This document shows positions 41,727-49,174 of a stretch of 64,000 nt of DNA, in pieces. The notes under the pieces are model-generated. The model did no database searches. It was not told the origin of the DNA and saw only the letters and a program-made list of their open reading frames with translations. Position 1 is the stretch's first letter, and every line of letters begins with the position of its first letter. Source of the DNA: DSWT01 sp036845725. GTDB taxonomy: Bacteria; Chloroflexota; Anaerolineae; B4-G1; SLSP01. A program made the position numbers and the translations under genes. The stretch covers positions 46,970 to 110,969 of the forward strand of contig DAIUDK010000002.1 of assembly GCA_036845725.1 (NCBI GenBank), given 5' to 3'.

Positions 41727-43778
41727 TTAGTGTTCCGACATCGAGCGCAGCGTGGGGTCTCCCAACAGCACAAAGCTGATCTCCGCATCTTCCGACTGCG
41801 CCGCGTGCCAGCCAACCAGCAACGCATCGCCGATGGTCGCCCCATCGACCAAGGCGCGTTGGAAAGCCAGTGTCATCGCCGACTGCTCGCCGGTCGTCGT
41901 CTCCGCCGTAGGGCCAACGAAAGCAGTGACGCCCTTGGAATGACGCAACCACGCCTCACCGAGTCCCATCTGGGTGGGATGCGTGAAGTTTGCGGCGAGA
42001 CACGACCACACCACCACAACCGTCGGGCCATCCCACACGCCGGCATCGTCCACAGTGAGAAACTTCTCGTCGCCCAGAACGGGCAGGCTGCCGTGCCCGC
42101 TGTAGACCAGTACCCCCGGCGCAGCACGCAGCCAGCGCAGCAAATCGCGGCGGGTATCGCTTTCGTCGTCGCCCAGACGCAGATCAGGCGCAAACACCTC
42201 CGCCAGCGCACTCGTCATCGTGACAAATTCCGGTTCGTCGTCGTGCAGCAGCAGCAGACGCGAGGTCGGCTGCCAGGCCAGCGTTTTGGCGACCATCGCC
42301 CGCACCTCAGCGACGGTCGATGCAGGGAAACGGCCCACCGCGACCAGCGGCGTACCATCGTCACCAAGCACCAACGCGTGCTCGGAGGCCGTATCCCCCA
42401 GAAAAGCAGTACGACCCCACCCTGTCGGCACGAGCGTGGAGTCCGCCTGCCACATCGCCCGTGGATCGGCGGAAGCGTCGCCCACCAGAAGCACATAACG
42501 CAGGTGGCCGCGCGCGTGCAGCGTCGTCACCGCCGCACGGATCGCCTCGACTCCAGGTGCACCTGTGCCGAAAACGTCATAGATTTGCTCCGGCGTCACC
42601 ACAACCACGGATAACCCTTCAGCGATGCGCGCTTCGACCAATGGGACAAGCGCCGCGTGGAAAAAGTGTGGCGCGATGATCAAGTAATTTACTGCCAACG
42701 CGTCCATCTCAACGGGTTCTCGCTGGCGCACCACGTCGGGCGCGGGCACGGACTCCAGCAGGCCGATCCAGCCTTGCTCGCCAGGACGCTGCTCGATACA
42801 CACCCGCCCGGCGGCGTCGCGCTCGACCAGACCACCATGCGACGCCCCGTTCTCGCTTAGCAACAGCGTAGCTACACGTCCATCTGAAACCCCTTCCCAA
42901 CATGCCGCCGGCTCCGGCCCCACGATCCAGCTTTCCCAACCGCCCGTATAGGTCAAAGCACGCTGCCAGGTCACACTGATGCGATCCAACCACGTCACCT
43001 CGACCGGCGCTTCGGTATCGCCCGGCGAGATCAACACCAGTTCATTATCACCCTGACGCGGCGCAGGAGCCGTCACCGTCCACACTTCGAGCGCGTTGCC
43101 ATCCCAATAATGGTCGTCCACCAACTCCCCGTTCCACAAGACGCGAACGTGATGATCGGGGTTTTGCGGCATGCTGCTCTGGCCCCAAAAATGCAGGGAC
43201 AGCGTCACCGGCGCGGGGAGCGCTTCGGTCAAGGTGACGGTCAATGTGAGCGCGGGGGCAGCGTTGAACGAAGTCCACAACCACTGCGTATCCGGGGGGG
43301 CGGTGGGGCGGTAGACATTGTCCTCTTCCAGCCAGAGCGTGGCGGCGGTTGCGGTCTGGTATTGCGCCGGCGATGTGACAGCCACCAGTTCTGCCATCGC
43401 GGGTGTCCCAGCCGCATCGAGCGCAAGGTGATACGCCCCCACCGGTCCCAGGCGGTCCGGCGCAGTTTCACCGTAGAAGAACAAACCGGAGCCGTTATCA
43501 GAGGGAAGCAAAAGTGCGGAAACCGCTTCCCCGCTGTGGGTCAAGCGGATGTTGTCCAATGCAAGCGTTGCGGGATCGAGACCCTGCGCACGCCACCAAT
43601 CCGGGCCGAGCCAGCGAGGGCCATCGCCGCGAACCAGCAGTGTCCAACCGGCGGCGGTGGCGGACGCCAAAGGTGTGGGAACCCGATCCACTTCCGGCGA
43701 TGGCGCAGGCTTCGCTCGACATCCCGCGAGGCAGACAAGCACCAGCAGCGCCACTCCGATCCACAGTGTACGCTTCAC
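41727..43778 (-). CDS. C25 (gingipain)-like peptidase lipoprotein
   Basis: Starting at GTG 43778, the 683-residue protein has a lipoprotein signal (KRTLWIGVALLVLVCLAG then Cys). Residues about 30-400 are beta-rich; the C-terminal third matches family C25, with the catalytic His in VLVYSGHGSLPVLGD near residue 562 and the Cys in VVVVWSCLAANFTHP near 593. Such caspase-fold cysteine peptidases cut surface or secreted proteins. The GTG overlaps the stop of the upstream peptidase-fusion gene as GTGA, so both are made together. No type IX secretion tail is present. It may process the surface proteins of this operon. Confidence 0.83.
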   Translation of the reverse strand: MKRTLWIGVALLVLVCLAGCRAKPAPSPEVDRVPTPLASATAAGWTLLVRGDGPRWLGPDWWRAQGLDPATLALDNIRLTHSGEAVSALLLPSDNGSGLFFYGETAPDRLGPVGAYHLALDAAGTPAMAELVAVTSPAQYQTATAATLWLEEDNVYRPTAPPDTQWLWTSFNAAPALTLTVTLTEALPAPVTLSLHFWGQSSMPQNPDHHVRVLWNGELVDDHYWDGNALEVWTVTAPAPRQGDNELVLISPGDTEAPVEVTWLDRISVTWQRALTYTGGWESWIVGPEPAACWEGVSDGRVATLLLSENGASHGGLVERDAAGRVCIEQRPGEQGWIGLLESVPAPDVVRQREPVEMDALAVNYLIIAPHFFHAALVPLVEARIAEGLSVVVVTPEQIYDVFGTGAPGVEAIRAAVTTLHARGHLRYVLLVGDASADPRAMWQADSTLVPTGWGRTAFLGDTASEHALVLGDDGTPLVAVGRFPASTVAEVRAMVAKTLAWQPTSRLLLLHDDEPEFVTMTSALAEVFAPDLRLGDDESDTRRDLLRWLRAAPGVLVYSGHGSLPVLGDEKFLTVDDAGVWDGPTVVVVWSCLAANFTHPTQMGLGEAWLRHSKGVTAFVGPTAETTTGEQSAMTLAFQRALVDGATIGDALLVGWHAAQSEDAEISFVLLGDPTLRSMSEH

Positions 43779-45301
43779 TGCTGCCGCTTCCACATTAAGA
43801 TGCCCGCTCCGATGAGGCCCGCGCCGACAATTCCACCAACGATCAACAGCCATGCAGAAAGCATATCTTCCACCGTCACGCCCAGCGGCGAACCCGACAC
43901 CGGGCTGCGTGTAGAACCGGGGTCGGGCAATGGCGTGCCCAGAGAAGGCAGAGGATTGGCTGGGAGCGCGTCCGTAACGAAGAGTGGGACAGTAGAGGCT
44001 GCCGACTCCGGCACTATCTGTGTCGCGGTGGCCTGCGCACCCCTTCCGGATTCCGGGACGGACACCGGTGCAAGGGTCGCCGTGGCTGTGACAGCCGCCT
44101 GCGTAAGAGCAGCGCCAGGAGCAGATGTGGGAGGCAGCGTCCAGGTCGGAACGGGAGTCGTCGCCCGTGGCGTAGGGGTGAGTGTCGTTGTTGGCGTCAT
44201 TGTACCACACTGCCCGGTGACGTTGAGCGTGATTGTAAAATCCTCAGTTCTGCCGTCACGGTATTTCACGCGCAAGACGTGGGATTCGGTGGAGCACGGA
44301 CAGAACTGGCGTTGATCATCGCCACTGACAGCCATATTGTCGAAAAAGATCGCCGTGATGTTGTTTGTCTGCCAATATAAGACCGCACATTCCCCGGCAG
44401 TCAGATCGGTTTTGTCAGCCCAGAAGCGGACGTTGGAATTGGGGGTCGGCGATGGGGAAGGTGTCGGTGTAGGTGTGGATGTAGCCGTGGGTGTGGGGGT
44501 CAGGGTTGGCGTGAGTGGAACCGTCGCGGAAATCGGCTTGGTAAAACTGTTTAGGGTGCCGTCAGCAGGTAAATCCTGAAGCTTGTAATAATAGATGGTG
44601 CCTGGTATCACGTTGGTGTCTGTAACCACATAGGAAGCGCCCGCACCCTCATCCAACGAGCCGATGAAACCAGGGCCGGAGATGTCCACGTAGCCATCAC
44701 CCTCAGTCAGACTTCGCCAGAGGCGAAAGCCCAGATTGTCTGTCTCACTGGCGGTCGCCCAATCCAGAACAACGCATACTTCTATATCATCTCCACAGTC
44801 TGTACTACTCTTGGCAGTAAAGCTGATAAGCGTCACAGCAGCCCACACCACAGTCAAAGCAAATGTCATTGCAACGAGCGCCAACAACAGCGCCCTGACC
44901 CGGCGTAACACGCCCCACACATCGCCGAGGACGTGGTGCCCGGCAGTGAAAAGCCTTTCGCGGCGCAATTGTCCGGCAGCGCGCCGGTAGAAGCAGCGAC
45001 CATCGCGCTGGGCCTCCACGACCCGCCCCAACACTGCGTCAGGAGGCCAGAGAGGATCGAATCCCATGTGCCCGTCCCCTTTCGTGAGGATGCGCCCGTG
45101 ACGGCGTCCCAGATAACGGTGCAAAAACGCGCCCTGCGCACCGCGAACGACCACCCAATCCCCAGGAATCAGTGCTTCCGCCGTCACCGGCTGGACGACG
45201 ACTTCATCCCCCGGACGCAATGTAGGCAGCATACTACATCCGCGCACACGCAGGCGCATCGGGCCAGGTAGCTTATCTATGATCAAATCCAACCAGACCA
45301 T
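43775..45301 (-). CDS. S24/S26 peptidase domain fused to a membrane-anchored surface protein
   Basis: The 508-residue protein begins with a peptidase-like domain: GCSMLPTLRPGDEVVV with Ser23, GAFLHRYLG with His61 and LTKGDGHMGFDP with Asp76 and Asp82, which fits the Ser-His S26B/SipW pattern. A helix at about 137-165 follows, then a beta domain (VVLDWATASETDNLGFRLWR), a Pro/Thr linker, a second beta domain with four Cys, another linker and a C-terminal helix ending MWKRQQ. ATG 45301 has GAGGG eight bases upstream. By charge rule the peptidase part should be cytosolic, which is odd for a signal peptidase. It is the first gene of the surface operon. Confidence 0.8.
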   Translation of the reverse strand: MVWLDLIIDKLPGPMRLRVRGCSMLPTLRPGDEVVVQPVTAEALIPGDWVVVRGAQGAFLHRYLGRRHGRILTKGDGHMGFDPLWPPDAVLGRVVEAQRDGRCFYRRAAGQLRRERLFTAGHHVLGDVWGVLRRVRALLLALVAMTFALTVVWAAVTLISFTAKSSTDCGDDIEVCVVLDWATASETDNLGFRLWRSLTEGDGYVDISGPGFIGSLDEGAGASYVVTDTNVIPGTIYYYKLQDLPADGTLNSFTKPISATVPLTPTLTPTPTATSTPTPTPSPSPTPNSNVRFWADKTDLTAGECAVLYWQTNNITAIFFDNMAVSGDDQRQFCPCSTESHVLRVKYRDGRTEDFTITLNVTGQCGTMTPTTTLTPTPRATTPVPTWTLPPTSAPGAALTQAAVTATATLAPVSVPESGRGAQATATQIVPESAASTVPLFVTDALPANPLPSLGTPLPDPGSTRSPVSGSPLGVTVEDMLSAWLLIVGGIVGAGLIGAGILMWKRQQ

Positions 45302-45321
45302 CGTCAAATCCCTCTACCGCG

Positions 45322-45349
45322 ATTATACTTGAAAGGTTAGTGTTTGCAA
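45322..45349 (-). promoter_or_regulatory. Promoter of the 15-kb surface operon
   Basis: On the minus strand TTGCAA (45349-45344) and TATAAT (45327-45322) are 16 bases apart, 21 bases before the first start codon. No other comparable promoter was noticed within the eleven genes downstream. Confidence 0.75.
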
Positions 45350-45383
45350 CGGAACAGCAAACGGTGAACGGGAGGGGAATTGG

Positions 45384-45411
45384 TTGCTTTGCATGTCTGC
45401 CATGTTATAAT
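45384..45411 (+). promoter_or_regulatory. Promoter of glmU
   Basis: TTGCTT (45384-45389) and TATAAT (45406-45411) have a 16-base spacer, with TG one base before the -10. It is back to back with the surface operon promoter and 60 bases before glmU. Confidence 0.7.
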
Positions 45412-45470
45412 TGAAGCACGTCGATGCAGAAATACGCGCAGACGTTTAAACAGATCAAAAGGAGCCATTT

Positions 45471-46844
45471 ATGAGCCTGGCTGTCGTGATTTTAGCTGCG
45501 GGGAGAAGCACAAGGTTCGCATCACGCGTCCCAAAAATCCTGCACCCCTTAGGCGAACGCCCGATGTTGGCCCACGTCCTCGATCTGGCAACGCGCCTCA
45601 CCGGTACACCACCAGTGCTCGTTGTGGCCCCGGATACAGGGGAAGCCATCCGCGCATGGGCTGGAGACCGCGCCCGGTACGTCGTCCAGTCAGAGCCGTT
45701 GGGGACAGGGCACGCGGTGCTGCAAGCGCGCTCGTTGCTCGAAGGCGAGGCGGAGCACGTTCTGGTGCTCTATGCCGACACGCCGCTCGTGCAGGAGACC
45801 ACCCTACGCCATCTGGTAAAACAACACGTCGCGCAGCAGGCTGCTGCCAGCATCCTCACCGTCGAGTGTGAAGTCTCATGCGGCCTGGGACGCATTCTGC
45901 GCGACGCATATGGGCGTGTCCATGCCATCGTCGAAGAGGCCGAGGCGACGCCGGATGTCGCTGCCCTGCGCGAGATGAACAGCGGCATCGGCCTCTTTGC
46001 CGACAAGACGCTGTGGCACTTTCTGGAACAACTCGAACCCAGCCCGCGCAAAGGCGAGTACTATCTCACCGACGTGATTGCGCTGGCCATCGGAGCGGAT
46101 CAGGTCGTGGAAACGTTCGTAGTTGACGATCCCCACGAGGCCATCGGTGTCAACACACGCGCCGACCTGGCATTGGCTGAGGCCGCGCTGCGACAGCGCA
46201 TCAACCAACAATGGATGCTGGCCGGCGTGACGCTCATCGACCCGGCGAGCACCTACATTGGGCCGGATGTAACGATTGGACCGGATACCGTCATCCACCC
46301 CAACACGTATCTGCGCGGCAAAACGGCCATTGGCGAAGCGTGCTCCATCGGCCCAAACAGTCTCATCGAGGAATGCACCATAGGCGATCGCTGCACGGTG
46401 CTGGCTTCAGTGCTGGAGTACGCAGTTATGGAGGAGAACAGCAACATCGGCCCCTTCAGCCACCTGCGCAAGGGCGCGCATGTGTGTCGCGGCGCGCACG
46501 TCGGCAACTTTGGGGAAATGAAGAACAGCACGCTCGGTCCCAACGCGAAGATGGGGCACTTCAGCTATTTGGGCGACGCGCAGGTGGGCGAGAACGTCAA
46601 CATCGGCGCGGGGACGATTACGTGCAACTTCGACGGAGAGCACAAGCATCCCACCGTCATCGAGGAAAACGTTTTCATCGGTTCGGACTCGCTGCTGGTC
46701 GCACCATTGCACATCGGCGCAGGCGCAAAAACGGGGGCCGGGTCGGTGGTAACGCACGATATTCCATCGCGCACCGTGGCCTACGGCGTACCGGCGCGGG
46801 TTCGCAGGTACCTGGACGACAATGCAAAGGAATCTGGCGATTAA
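45471..46844 (+). CDS. glmU: Bifunctional UDP-GlcNAc pyrophosphorylase/glucosamine-1-phosphate acetyltransferase
   Basis: The 457-residue protein has the uridylyltransferase motif AVVILAAGRSTRFAS-PKILHP at the start, LYADTPLV for metal binding, and from about residue 255 the hexapeptide-repeat beta-helix (IGPDVTIGPDTVIHP, KMGHFSYLGDAQVGENVNIG). It makes UDP-N-acetylglucosamine in the cytosol for peptidoglycan and surface glycans. The usual GlmU glycine motif is slightly changed (GRST for GKGT). AAAGGAG precedes the ATG. Placed divergently from the surface operon, it supplies that pathway. Confidence 0.93.
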   Translation: MSLAVVILAAGRSTRFASRVPKILHPLGERPMLAHVLDLATRLTGTPPVLVVAPDTGEAIRAWAGDRARYVVQSEPLGTGHAVLQARSLLEGEAEHVLVLYADTPLVQETTLRHLVKQHVAQQAAASILTVECEVSCGLGRILRDAYGRVHAIVEEAEATPDVAALREMNSGIGLFADKTLWHFLEQLEPSPRKGEYYLTDVIALAIGADQVVETFVVDDPHEAIGVNTRADLALAEAALRQRINQQWMLAGVTLIDPASTYIGPDVTIGPDTVIHPNTYLRGKTAIGEACSIGPNSLIEECTIGDRCTVLASVLEYAVMEENSNIGPFSHLRKGAHVCRGAHVGNFGEMKNSTLGPNAKMGHFSYLGDAQVGENVNIGAGTITCNFDGEHKHPTVIEENVFIGSDSLLVAPLHIGAGAKTGAGSVVTHDIPSRTVAYGVPARVRRYLDDNAKESGD

Positions 46845-46847
46845 AAG

Positions 46848-47303
46848 ATGTCTACCACGAATCTTCACAGATTTACACTTGACGCGGCTCAGCTTGTGAC
46901 CCAGGCAATCGCGGCGTCGCAGCGTGCCTACGCCCCCTACTCCGGCTATCCTGTCGGCGCTGCTGTGCTGGGCGATGACGGGCGCGTATACACCGGCTGC
47001 AACATCGAAAACGCCGTCTATCCGCTGACGATCTGTGCGGAGCGGGTTGCCATCACCAAGGCTATCTCCGAGGGCGCGCAGCACATTCTTGCCGTCGCCG
47101 TCGCCACAACCAATGGCGGAACGCCCTGTGGATCGTGCCGCCAGGTGATGCAGGAATTCGGTACGCCCGCGATGCCGATCTTCATCGCGCGCACCGACGG
47201 CAGCTACCGGCAGCGCACGCTCGAAGAACTCCTGCCCGAGGGCTTCTCCGCCGCCGACATGGCTGTGTCCCGGTCGAAGACCGGCCATAGCCGTGAGGCA
47301 TAG
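46848..47303 (+). CDS. cdd: Cytidine deaminase
   Basis: The 151-residue protein has the zinc-site motifs CAERVAITKA (Cys-Ala-Glu with catalytic Glu) and PCGSCRQVMQEF, and the substrate segment YAPYSGYPVGAAV. It converts cytidine and deoxycytidine to uridine forms in pyrimidine salvage. It starts three bases after glmU. Its first twelve codons (MSTTNLHRFTLD) come from a CACGAATCTTC-containing sequence that recurs at 52635, so the true start may be later or the tract was captured. The C-terminal 15 residues extend slightly beyond the family core. Confidence 0.93.
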   Translation: MSTTNLHRFTLDAAQLVTQAIAASQRAYAPYSGYPVGAAVLGDDGRVYTGCNIENAVYPLTICAERVAITKAISEGAQHILAVAVATTNGGTPCGSCRQVMQEFGTPAMPIFIARTDGSYRQRTLEELLPEGFSAADMAVSRSKTGHSREA

Positions 47304-47351
47304 GCAACGGATCGAACGAACAGACAAAACTACGCTGGGTAGAAGCGCGAG

Positions 47352-48992
47352 ATGACACCGATGCAAACTGTACTCACTTCCCTGGATCCGCAAAACCGCG
47401 CGGCATACAAGGTGGCAATCAACGTGCGGTTTGATGCGATGACGCTGAATGCCCTGCCCCGCGTGGCGCTGGTCTCTGGAATCGCGCATTTGGCCGGCAT
47501 CGCCTATCAGATACTGGCTCCCCAGCACGCCGGTCTCTCTATTGCGCTACTCGCCGTCTCGGCACTGCTGTCGTTCGCGCTATGGGGCGCGCTGCGCACG
47601 TGGACGCTATCTCCACGTCACGCCTCGGCAGTGACGGCGGCGTTGGTCGCTGTGGTGCTGCTCAACGCCCTGTATTCGCTCTTTGCGACCGGTAATCCTC
47701 AAGCGACTGTGCTGTTGATGCTCGTCAACGTGGGGGCGGGGCTGGCTCTGGTGCAGACGGTGTGGTTTGGCCTGCTGATGGGCCTCGGTCTGATAGGATG
47801 GCTCGCCGCACTGCTGGCCTTTTCCGCCACAGGCTGGGTGCAGGTGGGCTTCGAGCTTCTGCTGGCATCGATACTGGCGGTAACCGTCCACATCGTCCGC
47901 CGCGCCGACTGCACGAAAATCGCCCGGCTGTACCTGCAAAGCGAGATACAAGTGGCAGCTATCCGGCGGCGCAGCGCCCAGGTGGAGACCAATCGCGCTA
48001 TCGCCGAACACTTCAGCGCCATCGACAATCTGGACACGCTGCTACAACACGCTACAGACAGCATCGGCGCGCACTACAAATGCACCTACGTCGGTATCTT
48101 TCTACTGGACGAGAACACCAGCGAATTGGTAGCCCGCGCAGGGACCGGCAACGCGGGACGAGCGGCCATCCAGAGCGGCGCACGGATCAAAATCGGGCGT
48201 GGCATTATGGGTTGGGTGGCGGAAAACCGTCGTCTGGCTTACGCCCGCGATACGGCACGGGACCCGCGATATGTGATCTGGGACCTGCTACCCGACACAC
48301 GCTCGGAACTGACCCTGCCACTGCATGTCGGTGACCACTTGCTCGGAGTATTGGATGTACAGAGCGACCGTTCGAACGCCTTCCACGATGAAGACATAAC
48401 CGCACTGCACCTTGTCGCCGACCACATTGCACTGGCCCTGCAAAACATGACGCTGCGTCAGAGAGAAAAGGATCGCCATCAATTGATGGAGACGCTACAC
48501 CATGTCGGACGGGCGCTCTCCCGTTCAATGGACACACAAGCCGCGTTAGATATGATCCTGCAACAGCTCGCCAACGTCATCCCCTATGACCGTGGCTCGA
48601 TTATGCTGCAGAACGATGCGCTTCTGGAGCTTGTCGCAGCGCGGGGGTTCCCGGGCAGCAAGCGCGCCTTCCGCTGGCGAGTGCCGGTACGGGCGGGCGA
48701 CGTCTACGACGAAATCCGCCGCACCCAAAAGCCGTTGATCCTGGACGACGCGCTACGGCGTGCAGATTGGTTCCACCTGCAAGACCTGCTGCCCGCGCGC
48801 AGTTGGGTCGGGATACCGTTGATCCATGAGGACAAAGTGATTGGGATGCTCTCGCTGGCGCGGGAGACTTATACACCCTTCAGCGAGGATGAAATCGCTT
48901 TTGCTGCCGTATTTGCGTGGCAGGCGACGGTCGCGTTGGAGAACGCCCGGCTCAGTGTCGAACTCCGAGAGCGCCCCGCGCAGCCCTCATAA
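47352..48992 (+). CDS. Membrane protein with two GAF domains
   Basis: The 546-residue protein has about five helices at residues 35-175, then GAF 1 at about 215-350 (TYVGIFLLDENTSELVARAG, GIMGWVAENRRLAYARDTA, SELTLPLHVGDHLLGVLDVQ) and GAF 2 at about 375-540 (GSIMLQNDALLELVAARGFP, SWVGIPLIHEDKVIGMLSLA). GAF domains bind small ligands or cofactors. No kinase, cyclase or other output domain follows, so it must signal through a partner or be a truncated histidine kinase. It lies 48 bases after cdd. No Cys suited to a bilin is seen in the motifs read. Confidence 0.82.
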   Translation: MTPMQTVLTSLDPQNRAAYKVAINVRFDAMTLNALPRVALVSGIAHLAGIAYQILAPQHAGLSIALLAVSALLSFALWGALRTWTLSPRHASAVTAALVAVVLLNALYSLFATGNPQATVLLMLVNVGAGLALVQTVWFGLLMGLGLIGWLAALLAFSATGWVQVGFELLLASILAVTVHIVRRADCTKIARLYLQSEIQVAAIRRRSAQVETNRAIAEHFSAIDNLDTLLQHATDSIGAHYKCTYVGIFLLDENTSELVARAGTGNAGRAAIQSGARIKIGRGIMGWVAENRRLAYARDTARDPRYVIWDLLPDTRSELTLPLHVGDHLLGVLDVQSDRSNAFHDEDITALHLVADHIALALQNMTLRQREKDRHQLMETLHHVGRALSRSMDTQAALDMILQQLANVIPYDRGSIMLQNDALLELVAARGFPGSKRAFRWRVPVRAGDVYDEIRRTQKPLILDDALRRADWFHLQDLLPARSWVGIPLIHEDKVIGMLSLARETYTPFSEDEIAFAAVFAWQATVALENARLSVELRERPAQPS

Positions 48993-49156
48993 TCCCCGAC
49001 GATGCGGCAGGTCCAGCCGTATACAAACCGCGGATTTACGCCAGAAGTTAGTTCCTGTGGAAATTTCACGTCTGCACGGCAGTCAGTGTGCCGAGCAACG
49101 TGGTGCTCCCCCCTTCGAGTCAAGGGCTTCCAATTCATCTTTATTGCCCAGAAGTC

Positions 49157-49165
49157 TGGTATAAT
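49157..49165 (+). promoter_or_regulatory. Extended -10 promoter (TGGTATAAT) for a nearly leaderless ABC-F message
   Basis: TATAAT at 49160-49165 with TGG before it lies only nine bases before ATG 49175, so the message would begin within a few bases of the start codon. No ribosome site is present, which fits leaderless translation. Confidence 0.6.
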
Positions 49166-49174
49166 TCGAGCATT

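Noticed and set aside
43779..44210. Upstream extension of the C25-like peptidase
   Set aside because: It lies out of frame inside the peptidase-fusion gene; a lipoprotein signal begins exactly at GTG 43778.
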